Below are positions 54,101 through 57,232 of a stretch of 64,000 nt of DNA, piece by piece. The notes beneath the pieces are model-generated. The model saw nothing but the letters and a program-made list of their open reading frames with translations, had not been told where the DNA came from and ran no database searches. The DNA comes from Lonicera japonica (Eukaryota; Streptophyta; Magnoliopsida; Dipsacales; Caprifoliaceae). Every line of letters begins with the position of its first letter. The stretch's first letter is position 1. The stretch lies in NCBI GenBank assembly GCA_021464415.1, contig CM038469.1:2396501-2460500 (forward strand), given 5' to 3'. The position numbers and the translations under genes are program-made.

Positions 54101-56603
54101 TGAGCTATCTGAGCTGTCCAGGTTCAGAACACTAGACCTGAATCTGCAGTCATGTATCCTCTTTCACCTCGCAGATCTGATAAAGATATTCTCGGGTTCT
54201 AGGCTCGAGAAAGTATTTGATGATGTAGCTAACTTCGTATATGGGTTAGTTTCGTCGGACCAACTCTATAACCCAGAAGAGAAAAGCTTATTACGTGTTT
54301 CATGCTGGAAGGGTCTTTACAGTTGTTTGGATGAAACTTCTCTTGATTCTCAAGAATATATGTCCAATGTGAAAAACTGTATGGAGGCACTCTTTTCTTT
54401 GTTGCCAGAAGATTTGTACTCAGAAGCTAACATTGTAGGGGAACAAGGATATCTATTAAAGGAGTGGTCTGAGGCGGTTGGATGCCTAGGGAAGGCTCCT
54501 AGGGAATGGTTAATGAATCTTCTGCAGGTACTCAAAATTTCTTTTTGGCTATATTTTTTTTACCTCCAGAAATAGTATACCTATTAGACAAGTAAACGCC
54601 TAGGCTTACGCCTTCGCCTTTTAAAACACTGCTATTAAGTTATTGCATAACCTTGGAAATTTGCAAACTGTCAATTTTTTTTTTTCATACATATATATAT
54701 TCAGTTTCTTTTTCTTTCCTTGCTATACTTCCCTAAACGAAGTCATTTTCGTAATTCATTGAAACATTAATCAATTACTCAAGGTACATATATTTGCTTT
54801 TGAGCTGGTTCAGTTACTTCCCTGGGCCCCATGCAGGTTTTAGAAGTGGATTTCTCACAAGGGGATGTCCACCTTTGTGAGGTAAAGAAAAAGATTAAGG
54901 CCAAGGCCAGGCTGGTTCGGATCGGCTCCCTTCCAATGGCTGAGCTGGGAAAGCTGAAAGGTTATATATTGAACACTAGCTCAGAAGGTCAGTTTGTCAA
55001 ATAGCGGTAACTAATTTTGTATTTAGGTTCATATTATGTGATACTCAGTAATCTCAGAAGTCAGAAGTACCAAGCTATTAATTATGTTACAATGCAAGAC
55101 TAGTATGAAAATGGATATGTTGTAGATCTCTATGGCGGCCAAAACTCTGCTTCTAAAGCTGATTTTAGCAATTTATATTTGCAGCTATTTGGGATATCTT
55201 GGTGGAAATTGCAGCAACTCTGCAACATGCTGACGGAAGTGTCAAAAGACAGTGGATTGTTGATGCAGTAGAAATTAGCTGTGTGACAAGTTACCCATCC
55301 ACGGTTGGTACCAATACACTTTGGTTGCAAACTATTACAATGTTGAACTAACCTAAGTTAGTTGATGGTACACGCTAAGATACAGATGGGGAAAGCATGA
55401 GAGTTTGATTTTGTTCTATAATTTGCACTCGTTTATTTTATCCTGGTATTAAGTGTTAGCATATCAATTATAGATGATATGCTAACAAAGTGGGTGTAGT
55501 TATTGGTGGCGTGAAGGATATCATACAAGAAAGACCCATAAATCTGCTTTGAGGACTAAGATCCTCCATGGGTTTCTCACTTTATTTTAGTTCTTATGCA
55601 ATAGAATTATGAAATGATGTTCCTCAAATATTATTACTTAATCTCAAATTAAGAGTTGTACTTTCCTTTCCTTTTTGAGATGTTCACCCTCTTCCCTCTC
55701 TTTCAATAAAGATCCTAATGAAAGTTCTTAGTACTCCCCGTTTCCCAAATTAATAATCTCATTTTCCTTTTTGGGATCTAGTCAATGTATCAATTCTCAC
55801 GATAAAAATTTAGTTGTATTCTCGACCATTGATTATGTTGAAATTAGTGTTCCCTTAAAAAGTACCAAAGTCAATGTTGCACTATTGATTTCAGACAAAG
55901 GTAGTATTTGAGCACCATGTACTAAATTAGCTTTCCGTTAATATGGTTGACTTCCAAATATGGACTCTTAATTTGAGATGTCAATATTAATTATAGTAGA
56001 TATATTAACTTCTTGAATTTTTAGTTATTTGAGCACCATGTAGTAATTGTTTACATGACATAACTTTTACTTTGCTATTATAATGAAATTAATCTTCATG
56101 TTTTTCCCATGATGATTATGTGCTGTCCACGGGTATCTGTGAAAGTGACAAGTCATCCCTCACCTTCATCATGCTAGCAAGCAAGTTAAACTTATTTTGT
56201 GCATAATTTTGAGCCATATTTCTTTTTGCAGGCTATGCAATTTCTGGGTCTGCTCTGTGGTAGCTTCTCAAAATACATGCCGCTTTTGATTGTGGACCGG
56301 TTCACACTATTGAGTGATCTACCAGTCACCCTAACATCTCTTCTATTGGAAACGAGCTGGGGGGAAGTGGCGGAATCTGTGGTTTTGTACCTGTGGGCAT
56401 CTATGGAGCGAATTCATGATTGGGTGACCAGAGCTGATGATGATTCCCAACCTGCTGCTAAATCGCATCAATCTATTGGCAAAAGTGAGGAAGAAATGGC
56501 TTTATTCCTGTTGAAAGTGATGCATCATACCTGCGTTCCTTTGAAAGACTATTTGCCTCTAGATAAGCAGCTTAGGCTTGCCAATATGGTCTTTCCTCTA
56601 TGA
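11892..56603 (+). CDS. RST1: RST1 (RESURRECTION1), focadhesin-like protein; whole gene, 25 coding exons
   Basis: The deduced 1863-residue protein matches what I recall of plant RST1 throughout: the N-terminus with [16 protein letters not shown], the central DUF3730/focadhesin region and the C-terminal [10 protein letters not shown]. It is a long alpha-solenoid-like protein. In Arabidopsis RST1 is needed for cuticular wax and embryo development, and with RIPR it links the cytoplasmic exosome to the Ski complex in RNA decay; the animal relative is focadhesin. Exons: 11892-12284, 12735-13016, 13162-13245, 15504-15780, 16155-16405, 19848-20031, 20155-20348, 25355-25455, 26632-26707, 29077-29208, 29293-29374, 36119-36191, 38327-38495, 38691-38821, 38913-39004, 41291-41382, 41469-41684, 41787-41864, 42300-42482, 51057-51953, 52026-52322, 53862-54527, 54837-54987, 55185-55303, 56232-56603. 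All phases agree and the total is 5592 nt. No frameshift or stop is seen. Large introns 3, 5, 7, 9, 11 and 19 hold most of the transposons. Confidence 0.93.
12340..12680. repeat. Intron 1 repeat of TTAATGCTGAAT words, possible MITE
   Basis: Most of intron 1 consists of diverged repeats of AATGCTGAAT/AATGCTTAAT in both orientations, with AAACAAACAC near one end. This resembles decayed small hAT-like MITEs, but no clean terminal inverted repeat or target duplication was seen. Confidence 0.35.
12735..13016 (+). CDS. RST1: RST1 exon 2 (residues 132-225)
   Basis: Acceptor TTGCAG, donor GTAAGT, phase 0 both sides. Encodes [20 protein letters not shown] and continues to KYFPCKNAE, conserved in RST1. 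Confidence 0.93.
13162..13245 (+). CDS. RST1: RST1 exon 3 (residues 226-253)
   Basis: Acceptor TTTGCAG, donor GTATGT, 84 bases in phase 0. Encodes the [19 protein letters not shown] helix conserved in the family. Confidence 0.9.
13323..14112 (-). mobile_element. 5'-truncated L1 LINE, antisense in RST1 intron 3
   Basis: On the minus strand the C-terminal zinc-binding domain of a plant L1 reverse transcriptase is visible ([20 protein letters not shown], about 13950), followed by the conserved [15 protein letters not shown] tail. The 3' UTR ends in TATCAAGAAAAAAAA, seen as a T run at 13324 on the + strand. The frame is broken into several pieces. Only the last 0.8 kb of the element is present. 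Confidence 0.85.
14135..15429 (+). mobile_element. 5'-truncated L1 LINE, sense in RST1 intron 3
   Basis: Begins inside the RT C-terminal region ([17 protein letters not shown]), shifts frame near 14340, then reads 14329-15045 through [20 protein letters not shown], the zf-RVT domain. A TAG ends the main frame at 15043. The tail ends TTTCTTATC plus poly(A) at 15419-15428. A 16-bp target duplication flanks it: 14119-14134 and 15430-15445, identical except for one base. Confidence 0.9.
15504..15780 (+). CDS. RST1: RST1 exon 4 (residues 254-345 plus one base)
   Basis: The acceptor is a tandem TCAGCAG, so the exon could begin at 15501 or 15504; 15504 fits the family spacing (M followed by LVHEAQLCG). 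Ends at GCG|GTACG. Contains [12 protein letters not shown], a strongly conserved stretch. Confidence 0.9.
15945..16065. repeat. About 65-bp tandem duplication in intron 4
   Basis: Two direct copies share TATAAATTATAACTC, a GGGGT core and CTTTGGTACTATAAAT. The region also carries a CTGCAG-type acceptor decoy. The repeat lies just upstream of the exon 5 acceptor. Confidence 0.8.
16155..16405 (+). CDS. RST1: RST1 exon 5 (residues 346-429)
   Basis: I chose acceptor TCTTCTTTTGCAG at 16154. An in-frame alternative, CTGTGCCAG at 16124, would add ten residues. The chosen site has the better pyrimidine tract and matches the recalled family length. Encodes [20 protein letters not shown] and [16 protein letters not shown]. 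Donor GTTTGG is weak. Confidence 0.85.
16934..17883. mobile_element. Non-autonomous Mutator-like element in RST1 intron 5
   Basis: The ends are inverted repeats of about 180 bp at roughly 75 percent similarity: both start within a few bases of ATGATCAAAAAGTAC and continue with CACTTTTT, AACATACTTT, GACA and CCGTTTGGCTACC-like blocks. A perfect 9-bp direct repeat CATGCTTAA flanks it (16925-16933 and 17884-17892). Long TIRs and a 9-bp duplication fit the Mutator superfamily. No transposase is encoded. The centre contains TA-rich hairpins and an unidentified 200-bp unique stretch. Confidence 0.8.
17957..19674 (+). CDS. RTE LINE reverse transcriptase and C-terminal domain, open but truncated
   Basis: One uninterrupted frame of about 570 codons. 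Visible RT motifs are [34 protein letters not shown] and the catalytic LFADDIV near 18903. The C-terminal region has [14 protein letters not shown], typical of plant RTE. An active element would also need the apurinic endonuclease N-terminal to this, which is missing. The lack of stops suggests a fairly recent insertion. It is not expected to be translated from its position in an intron. Confidence 0.85.
17957..19716 (+). mobile_element. RTE-clade LINE, 5'-truncated, in RST1 intron 5
   Basis: Homology starts with [17 protein letters not shown] at about 17965, just past the endonuclease, and the 3' end is a (TTG)n repeat at 19686-19716 after GATAAAGGC. A TTG-repeat 3' end is typical of plant RTE elements. 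The insertion carries the RT and C-terminal region only. No target duplication was identified. Confidence 0.88.
19848..20031 (+). CDS. RST1: RST1 exon 6 (residues 430-490 plus one base)
   Basis: Acceptor CTTTCAG, donor GTAAGT. Contains [16 protein letters not shown], matching the RST1 family. It follows the transposon-filled intron 5. Confidence 0.92.
20155..20348 (+). CDS. RST1: RST1 exon 7 (residues 491-555)
   Basis: Acceptor CTTGTAG, donor GTGAGT. Encodes [20 protein letters not shown] and [12 protein letters not shown], conserved hydrophobic helices. Confidence 0.92.
20843..21690 (-). mobile_element. Antisense L1 LINE, 3' portion (split copy, part B), RST1 intron 7
   Basis: On the minus strand a 173-codon frame (21658 down to 21137) carries [35 protein letters not shown] and the zf-RVT signature [20 protein letters not shown], then [12 protein letters not shown]. 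The 3' end is near 20843, where GGAATAAAATTG and a CTATCAAAA tail are seen on the minus strand. It appears to continue the fragment at 24069-24560, interrupted by the sense L1 between them. Confidence 0.8.
21690..24068 (+). mobile_element. Sense L1 LINE, 5'-truncated, inserted into the antisense L1
   Basis: Contains RT, connection and zf-RVT regions, a 3' UTR of about 170 bp and poly(A) at 24058-24068 after TTTCGGATC. Both flanks are minus-strand L1 sequence that covers neighbouring parts of the same protein, so this copy sits inside an older antisense copy. The left junction is approximate and no target duplication could be fixed. Confidence 0.85.
21799..23892 (+). CDS. L1 LINE reverse transcriptase, 697 codons, open
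   Basis: Homology begins just upstream at [20 protein letters not shown] (from about 21757). Visible motifs: [34 protein letters not shown] (first catalytic Asp), [25 protein letters not shown] (catalytic DD) and MSYLGMPLG. The C-terminal zf-RVT reads [20 protein letters not shown], then [16 protein letters not shown]. The N-terminal endonuclease and part of RT are absent, so it cannot be autonomous. The open frame points to a younger insertion than its surrounding antisense copy. Confidence 0.88.
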   Translation: MAKVLALRIREVMSETVGLAQGAFVKGRQILDLVLIANESVEEYRGKNKEGVVFKIDFEKAYDHIEWDFIDHVLENKGFGARWRKWIKGCLSSSNFSVMVNGRPRGIFNASRGIRQGDPLSPFLFVLVADVLNRLVVRAREMGIIDGFEIGRDKIKLSHLQFADDTIFFLSNDVNKLKNLITILDTFGLASGLHINVAKSTLVGINLKEEDMVSLSRVSGCEIGSWPMSYLGMPLGDNPIRVGFWNPVIEKISKRLEGWLKGCLSKGGRLTLIQSVLESIPIYYLSLFKMPISVCNTIEKMMRDFFWEGYGESVGDHLIRWDNVSKSKEKGGLGIGNIACKNAALLGKWLWRFPNEQNSFWCLIIKSKYGIHVNGWDTNLVTRSTHRNPWKAISSGIEKFKAFIRLKVGMGNSIRFWEDIWVGDSSLASLFPRLYSISRNINSSIASVIRWHHHDSFSWDLEFRRNLHEREIVEFSELLGLIYHSKVSRTDRDSRYWVGEKLGIFSCKSFFHLLINSPQDSIFVPHKFIWKTGIPPKVKIFGWLASWKRVNTCDILQIRRPYLTISPSWCILCKQKGESIDHILLHCNFTGYMWNKVGEVFGSIGAKPSSWLDFLSMEWQFVGNKKKSKLMWRCCCLALAWCIWQERNTRVFEDKSNEAAEIWLKIKLLSSIWAISSSLFVNLSISVICSNLGAAIQ
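24069..24560 (-). mobile_element. Antisense L1 LINE, middle portion (split copy, part A)
   Basis: On the minus strand the RT C-terminal region is read as [33 protein letters not shown] and later [12 protein letters not shown], with frameshifts and stops. This corresponds to the part of the protein just before that encoded at 20843-21690, supporting one antisense element split by the sense L1. About 25 codons seem to be missing between the two parts. Confidence 0.75.
24692..24957 (-). mobile_element. Antisense RTE LINE 3' end, RST1 intron 7
   Basis: The minus strand encodes [15 protein letters not shown] through to [12 protein letters not shown] and a stop, almost the same as the C-terminus of the RTE copy ending at 19674. 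The (CAA)n tract at 24692-24709 is the reverse of the (TTG)n tail. Only the last 260 bp are present. Confidence 0.9.
25355..25455 (+). CDS. RST1: RST1 exon 8 (residues 556-588 plus two bases)
   Basis: Acceptor GACTGCAG, donor GTACGT. Encodes [16 protein letters not shown] and [10 protein letters not shown], a conserved helical repeat. Confidence 0.92.
25456..26631 (+). other. RST1: RST1 intron 8
   Basis: No coding element recognised. Contains a T tract near 25740, a TA-rich stretch at 26180-26215 and a tRNA-like minus-strand segment listed separately. Confidence 0.7.
26294..26362 (-). mobile_element. tRNA-like SINE fragment, antisense, intron 8
   Basis: On the minus strand an A-box-like TTGATCAAGTGGTAAG is followed about 45 bases later by a B-box-like AAGTTCAAATCCC. 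Arrangement and orientation fit a plant SINE head. No poly(A) end or duplication was identified. Confidence 0.35.
26632..26707 (+). CDS. RST1: RST1 exon 9 (residues 589-614)
   Basis: Acceptor GTATTCAG, donor GTAAAA. Encodes [19 protein letters not shown] in the frame carried over from exon 8. Confidence 0.92.
27061..27108. repeat. Poly(C) tract of 43 bases
   Basis: An uninterrupted run of 43 C followed by G and four more C on the + strand, the RST1 sense strand. Minus strand is poly(G). Could form an i-motif or G-quadruplex. Exact length may be unreliable in sequencing. Confidence 0.9.
27371..28460 (-). mobile_element. Antisense L1 LINE 3' portion, RST1 intron 9, split by a 426-bp insertion
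   Basis: On the minus strand the zf-RVT region is read from about 28400 ([16 protein letters not shown], then a Cys/His cluster with CVLCHVC), passes GLKNWKT at about 28125, and resumes below 27690 with [18 protein letters not shown] and [11 protein letters not shown]. The two parts join in frame once 27691-28116 and one CTAGT copy are set aside. The 3' end is the T run at 27371-27380 on the + strand. The 5' part is missing. Confidence 0.85.
27691..28116 (+). mobile_element. 426-bp chimeric LTR element with two different terminal repeats
   Basis: Left terminal repeat 27691-27879 (189 bp) is about 94 percent similar to the 179-bp LTRs of the copia element at 45172-50683. A tRNA-iMet type primer site TGGTATCAGAGC follows at 27880. 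A 150-bp non-coding centre follows, with a perfect pol III B-box-like GGTTCGAATCC. Then a purine tract GAGGGGGAG and a different 74-bp terminal repeat 28043-28116, starting TGTTGAAGAG and ending AACA. Target duplication CTAGT flanks it (27686-27690 and 28117-28121). It encodes nothing, like a TRIM. Confidence 0.8.
28461..28720. mobile_element. Possible MITE in RST1 intron 9
   Basis: Ends resemble each other in inverted orientation: TTGGGTGTGTTTGATAAAAAG at the left and the reverse of TTTTTACCAAACAACCCTAA at the right, a common form for plant hAT-like MITEs. No clear target duplication. It abuts the 5' end of the antisense L1. Confidence 0.4.
29077..29208 (+). CDS. RST1: RST1 exon 10 (residues 615-658)
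   Basis: Acceptor TGGTAG has a short pyrimidine tract; donor GTACGG. Encodes [10 protein letters not shown] and [19 protein letters not shown], a hallmark of the DUF3730 region. Confidence 0.9.
29293..29374 (+). CDS. RST1: RST1 exon 11 (residues 659-685 plus one base)
   Basis: Acceptor ACCATCAG, donor GTAAGG. Encodes [20 protein letters not shown], strongly conserved in plant RST1 and animal focadhesins. Confidence 0.93.
29603..29946 (+). mobile_element. TRIM (terminal-repeat retrotransposon in miniature), RST1 intron 11
   Basis: Two direct terminal repeats, 29603-29712 and 29829-29946, both starting TGTTGAGA and containing GGGGCTACTCCA and CATAGCCAATTGGTTTTGGG. A primer-site-like TGGTATCAAAG follows the left repeat and a GTGAGGGGGCG purine tract precedes the right one. 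The 116-bp centre has no coding capacity. No exact target duplication was seen. It needs enzymes from other elements to move. Confidence 0.85.
30458..30613 (+). repeat. copia-1 5' LTR
   Basis: Starts TGTTATAAGTTG and ends GACATCA. Contains a TATATAAG core promoter-like motif near 30547, followed directly by the primer site. Confidence 0.9.
31258..32028 (+). pseudogene. copia-1 Gag, frameshifted at its end
   Basis: Starts [12 protein letters not shown] at an ATG in a normal leader position. The Gag domain shows [40 protein letters not shown] and [15 protein letters not shown], the UBN2-type capsid of plant copia elements. A one-base shift near 31875 takes the frame off; the correct frame continues to the zinc knuckle. 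Confidence 0.85.
32025..32819 (+). pseudogene. copia-1 zinc knuckle, protease and integrase N-terminus, broken
   Basis: Contains a CCHC knuckle [14 protein letters not shown] and a protease core [13 protein letters not shown], in which the usual D-S-G triad reads D-F-G (TTT in place of a Ser codon near 32329). The integrase zinc region [15 protein letters not shown] ... CPICQ follows. A one-base shift at about 32808 ends this frame. The changed triad should abolish protease activity. Confidence 0.85.
32785..35403 (+). CDS. copia-1 integrase core, reverse transcriptase and RNase H, 872-codon open frame
   Basis: Integrase DDE landmarks: [16 protein letters not shown] and [10 protein letters not shown] landmarks: [45 protein letters not shown] and the catalytic YVDDIVITG near 34450. 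RNase H landmarks: [28 protein letters not shown] and WCDNQAAIH. The frame is open to TGA at 35401, just before the purine tract. It lacks its own start because the upstream polyprotein is frameshifted, so the product is unlikely to be made as such. Confidence 0.9.
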   Translation: MSRVQFAKHHRSSLSPRVNKRASAPFELVHSDVWGPCPVMSKTGFKYFVTFVDDYSRTTWLYLMKSRSELFSHFCAFCAEIKTQFATSVHILRSDNAKEYLSSSFQTYMIQNGILHQTSCVDTPSQNGVAERKNKYLLEIARALLFQMNVPKPFWADAVSTACFLINRMPSSVLHGETPYSVLFPNKSLFPIEPRIFGSICFVRDVRPQVTKLDPKSLKCVFLGYSRLQKGYRCYCPSLNKYLVSADVTFMEETPYFPSSTSNSQGEDDDLLVYTITFPEPVAEPAPVRPPIHQVYSRRRPADSCPPPASSSSSDSVTSNDLPIALRKGKRQCTYPVSSCVSYDHLSYSSYSFIASLDSISVPKTVNEAISHPGWRNAMIEEMDALDKNGTWDLVTLPAGKQAIGCKWVFTVKVNPDGSVARLKARLVAKGYAQTYGVDYSDTFSPVAKLTSVRLFISLAATHHWPLHQLDIKNAFLHGDLQEEVYMEQPPGFVAQGEYGKVCHLRKSLYGLKQSPRAWFGKFSQAIETFGMAKSKSDHSVFYKQSEAGIILLVVYVDDIVITGSDTMGISSLKSFLHAQFHTKDLGMLKYFLGVEVTRSKKGIFLSQRKYVLDLLAETGKLGAKPCSTPMIPNVQLTKDGPLFEDPEKYRRLVGKLNYLTVTRPDIAYSVSVMSQFMSSPTIHHWEVLEQILCYLKGAPGRGILYANHGHTRIEGFSDADWAGSKVDRKSTSGYCIFVGGNLVSWKSKKQNVVARSSAESEYRAMAQSVCEIMWICQLLNEVGIKTSVPAKLWCDNQAAIHIASNPVFHERTKHIELDCHFVREKIQQGLISTGYVKTGEQLGDLFTKALNGVRVDYLCNKLGMINIYAPA
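35411..35539 (+). repeat. copia-1 3' LTR, 3'-truncated
   Basis: Direct repeat of 30458-30586 with one visible substitution. The expected final 28 bp are replaced by unrelated sequence. Confidence 0.88.
35540..36118 (+). other. RST1: RST1 intron 11, 3' part
   Basis: After the truncated copia LTR the sequence is CT-rich (about 35680-35900) with a short frame beginning [10 protein letters not shown] that is leucine/proline low complexity and not convincing. Nothing else recognised. Confidence 0.6.
36119..36191 (+). CDS. RST1: RST1 exon 12 (residues 686-709 plus two bases)
   Basis: Acceptor TTTGTCCAG, donor GTAACA. Continues the exon 11 frame as [16 protein letters not shown], across the 6.7-kb intron that holds a TRIM and a copia element. 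Confidence 0.92.
36580..37068. mobile_element. hAT-type MITE in RST1 intron 12
   Basis: 489 bp with terminal inverted repeats TTGGGGTGTGCA at the left and TAGGGCTGTGCA read from the right, followed inside by AACCGAA-rich arms. A perfect 8-bp duplication TTTGTACA flanks it (36572-36579 and 37069-37076). The 8-bp duplication and TAGGGNTGTGCA-like ends fit hAT. No transposase is encoded. Confidence 0.85.
37069..38326 (+). other. RST1: RST1 intron 12, 3' part
   Basis: No coding element or repeat structure recognised in this 1.2-kb stretch. Confidence 0.6.
38327..38495 (+). CDS. RST1: RST1 exon 13 (residues 710-766)
   Basis: Acceptor TGTGGCAG, donor GTAAAC. Encodes [16 protein letters not shown] and [11 protein letters not shown]. 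Confidence 0.93.
38691..38821 (+). CDS. RST1: RST1 exon 14 (residues 767-809 plus two bases)
   Basis: Acceptor TTTCTTTAG. The donor is the non-consensus AT|GTTGAG. It is chosen because it joins exon 15 to give TYEHITRRR, the expected family sequence. Reading through instead leads to a non-matching segment. Confidence 0.85.
38913..39004 (+). CDS. RST1: RST1 exon 15 (residues 810-840 plus one base)
   Basis: Acceptor TTTTCCCCAG, donor GTATCA. Encodes [19 protein letters not shown] and FPQVIFAS. Confidence 0.9.
39005..41290 (+). other. RST1: RST1 intron 15
   Basis: A 2.3-kb intron with no coding element recognised. It carries one tRNA-like SINE copy, listed separately, and a CA/TA-rich segment at 40180-40350. 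Confidence 0.65.
39983..40155 (+). mobile_element. tRNA-like SINE, RST1 intron 15
   Basis: A-box-like TTTAGCCTAATGGCG is followed by a B-box-like GAGAGTTAGAGTCCT at normal spacing. A non-tRNA body of about 100 bp and an A-rich tail (GAATTATGAAAAAAAAC) follow. This is the order of a plant SINE. No exact target duplication identified. Confidence 0.5.
41291..41382 (+). CDS. RST1: RST1 exon 16 (residues 841-871)
   Basis: Acceptor TCTTTTTCAG, donor GTAAGA. Encodes [20 protein letters not shown]. Confidence 0.93.
41469..41684 (+). CDS. RST1: RST1 exon 17 (residues 872-943)
   Basis: Acceptor AGTGTTCAG, donor GTCCAT (weak). Encodes [17 protein letters not shown] and a conserved [15 protein letters not shown] stretch. 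Confidence 0.92.
41787..41864 (+). CDS. RST1: RST1 exon 18 (residues 944-969)
   Basis: Acceptor ATCATTCAG, donor GTAAAT. Encodes [19 protein letters not shown]. Confidence 0.93.
42300..42482 (+). CDS. RST1: RST1 exon 19 (residues 970-1030)
   Basis: Acceptor CTCCTTCCAG, donor GTACAG. Encodes [19 protein letters not shown] and [16 protein letters not shown]. Confidence 0.93.
42845..44560 (-). mobile_element. Antisense L1 LINE with internal deletion, RST1 intron 19
   Basis: On the minus strand two overlapping broken frames (44406-43801 and 43946-43194) are rich in Ser, Asn and Lys and contain [14 protein letters not shown], like the linker after an L1 ORF1. They run directly into a 3' UTR-like sequence ([16 protein letters not shown]) and a poly(A) seen as T-rich sequence near 42848-42860. 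Endonuclease and RT are absent, so the middle of the element is deleted. ORF1 assignment is by composition only. Confidence 0.6.
44561..45171 (+). other. RST1: RST1 intron 19 segment between L1 and copia-2
   Basis: About 600 bases with nothing recognised. Confidence 0.6.
45172..45350 (+). repeat. copia-2 5' LTR
   Basis: 179 bp, with a CCTATATAAGG promoter-like motif near 45281. Followed at once by the primer site. Confidence 0.92.
45891..47846 (+). pseudogene. copia-2 Gag remnant, protease and integrase, 651-codon frame
   Basis: Gag begins near 45970 ([20 protein letters not shown]), but jumps within a few residues to the Gag C-terminal part ([16 protein letters not shown]). Most of the capsid and the CCHC knuckle are missing. 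Protease [14 protein letters not shown] has an intact DSG. Integrase shows [37 protein letters not shown] and [13 protein letters not shown], so all three catalytic positions are present. The family frame is lost near 47750 and continues in the frame at 47789. Confidence 0.88.
47789..48173 (+). pseudogene. copia-2 linker between integrase and RT, interrupted
   Basis: Frame rich in Glu, Ser and Gln ending in [18 protein letters not shown], the usual segment before the copia RT. It is cut by the hAT element that starts at 48174. Confidence 0.8.
48174..48873. mobile_element. hAT-type element nested in copia-2
   Basis: 700 bp with inverted termini CAATGTTCTAAAAATCG at the left and CAGTGTTCTAAAAATCG read from the right. 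Flanked by an 8-bp duplication CAAATATC (48166-48173 and 48874-48881). The inside holds many AATCGG words and a TTCTTC-rich tract, and encodes no transposase. It splits the copia-2 polyprotein exactly between two codons' parts of one continuous frame. Confidence 0.9.
48874..50497 (+). pseudogene. copia-2 reverse transcriptase and RNase H, one stop codon
   Basis: Resumes with [23 protein letters not shown] at 49049 sits where copia elements normally have Trp (NGTW-like motif). From there the frame is open to TGA at 50495: [39 protein letters not shown], catalytic [11 protein letters not shown] near 49540, [36 protein letters not shown] and [12 protein letters not shown]. Only one stop lies in this long region. 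Confidence 0.9.
50505..50683 (+). repeat. copia-2 3' LTR
   Basis: Differs from the 5' LTR at two positions (TTATTTTAG/TTGTTTTAG and CTTTTTG/CTCTTTG). Preceded by GAGGGGGAG. Confidence 0.92.
50684..51056 (+). other. RST1: RST1 intron 19, 3' end
   Basis: About 370 bases of T-rich intron leading to the exon 20 acceptor; nothing else seen. Confidence 0.7.
51057..51953 (+). CDS. RST1: RST1 exon 20 (residues 1031-1329)
   Basis: The largest exon, 897 bases. Acceptor TACTTTCAG, donor GTGACT. Encodes [39 protein letters not shown] and [18 protein letters not shown], glycine-rich helix turns typical of the family. Confidence 0.95.
51954..51990. repeat. (CT)n(AT)n microsatellite in intron 20
   Basis: Short intron (72 bp) starting with CTCTCTCTCTCTCTATATATATAT directly after the donor. 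Confidence 0.85.
52026..52322 (+). CDS. RST1: RST1 exon 21 (residues 1330-1428)
   Basis: Tandem acceptor TTTCCAGCAG permits 52023 or 52026; the latter matches the recalled family (K then ESSS). Donor GTGTGT. Encodes [17 protein letters not shown]. Confidence 0.92.
52323..53861 (+). other. RST1: RST1 intron 21
   Basis: Contains several scattered copies of TTTTATCTCAAGAAATTA-like sequence between 52365 and 52575, a diverged local repeat, and a SINE-like copy at 53430. No coding element recognised. Confidence 0.65.
53430..53580 (+). mobile_element. tRNA-like SINE, RST1 intron 21
   Basis: A-box-like GGTTAGCCTAGTGGTAATGG is clear. A degenerate B-box region (CCCGGATGTAAGCCTC), a body with GGAGTGGGGAGGGTTC and an A-rich tail follow near 53560. 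The A-box matches typical plant SINEs more closely than a functional tRNA gene. No target duplication fixed. Confidence 0.5.
53862..54527 (+). CDS. RST1: RST1 exon 22 (residues 1429-1650)
   Basis: Acceptor AAAACCCAG with the frame starting ACA GGT ACC; a second AG four bases downstream would break the frame. Donor GTACTC. Encodes [20 protein letters not shown] and [12 protein letters not shown]. Confidence 0.93.
54837..54987 (+). CDS. RST1: RST1 exon 23 (residues 1651-1700 plus one base)
   Basis: Acceptor CCATGCAG, donor GTCAGT. Encodes [20 protein letters not shown]. Confidence 0.92.
55185..55303 (+). CDS. RST1: RST1 exon 24 (residues 1701-1740)
   Basis: Acceptor ATTTGCAG, donor GTTGGT. 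Encodes [20 protein letters not shown], conserved in the family. Confidence 0.93.
55304..56231 (+). other. RST1: RST1 intron 24
   Basis: About 930 bases. Short near-identical phrases (GAGCACCATGTA, ATTTGAGATG) recur, suggesting a decayed local duplication. No coding element. Confidence 0.6.
56232..56603 (+). CDS. RST1: RST1 exon 25, last exon (residues 1741-1863)
   Basis: Acceptor CTTTTTGCAG. Encodes [20 protein letters not shown] and ends [16 protein letters not shown] with TGA at 56601. No canonical AATAAA was found close downstream, so the poly(A) site is not assigned. Confidence 0.94.
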   Translation, partial: AMQFLGLLCGSFSKYMPLLIVDRFTLLSDLPVTLTSLLLETSWGEVAESVVLYLWASMERIHDWVTRADDDSQPAAKSHQSIGKSEEEMALFLLKVMHHTCVPLKDYLPLDKQLRLANMVFPL

Positions 56604-56853
56604 CTTCACTAAACAATTGATATGTGCATGAAATATAGTTTTACTCGCATCAAATAGTTCCACTCTTAAGAGAGCACCAGTCTAAATGTCTTTAGTCAGT
56701 ATGTAACTTTACATATACTTGCATTCCAGCATTAGATGTAGCACGAATGTTATCCATACTAATTTTCATTGAAGTCTTTATTTCATCGAAGTCCATATTT
56801 CTCAAAATAAGCCCTCGATTTATCAATTAAGATGAAGAGGCATGTGTGTGCAT
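56604..56853 (+). other. RST1: RST1 3' UTR and downstream flank
   Basis: Sequence following the stop codon; no canonical AATAAA, but several near variants in AT-rich DNA. Poly(A) site not assigned. Confidence 0.4.
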
Positions 56854-57043
56854 TAGGGGTGTTTCCGGTTTCGGTCAAGGTGAAAATTAAGAGACCTAAA
56901 CCCAAACCAAATTTGAAAGTTCGGTGTATCCATTTCAGTTTGGTTTCTAAATCTTCCGAACTCATACCCGAACCAAACCTTTTGGTTTGGTTTTATTCGG
57001 TTTTCATATTTTTTTTTTAAAATAAATAATTTGTAAGGCAACA

Positions 57044-57115
57044 CTTAGTTTAGTCATATAAATAATAACTGTATGTTTGCTTAGTTTAGTCATATAAATA
57101 ATAATTGTATGTTTG
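57044..57115. repeat. 36-bp tandem duplication
   Basis: Two adjacent copies starting CTTAGTTTAGTCATATAAAT differ at one base. Confidence 0.9.
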
Positions 57116-57232
57116 CTCTTATTTATTTATGATAAAAATAATAATAATAACTCTTACATTTATGGTATAACTCCGGTATTCATAAAAGCTCAAAGAGTTG
57201 ATTCTCACTAGAGTTTGTTAATTTTAGGAACA

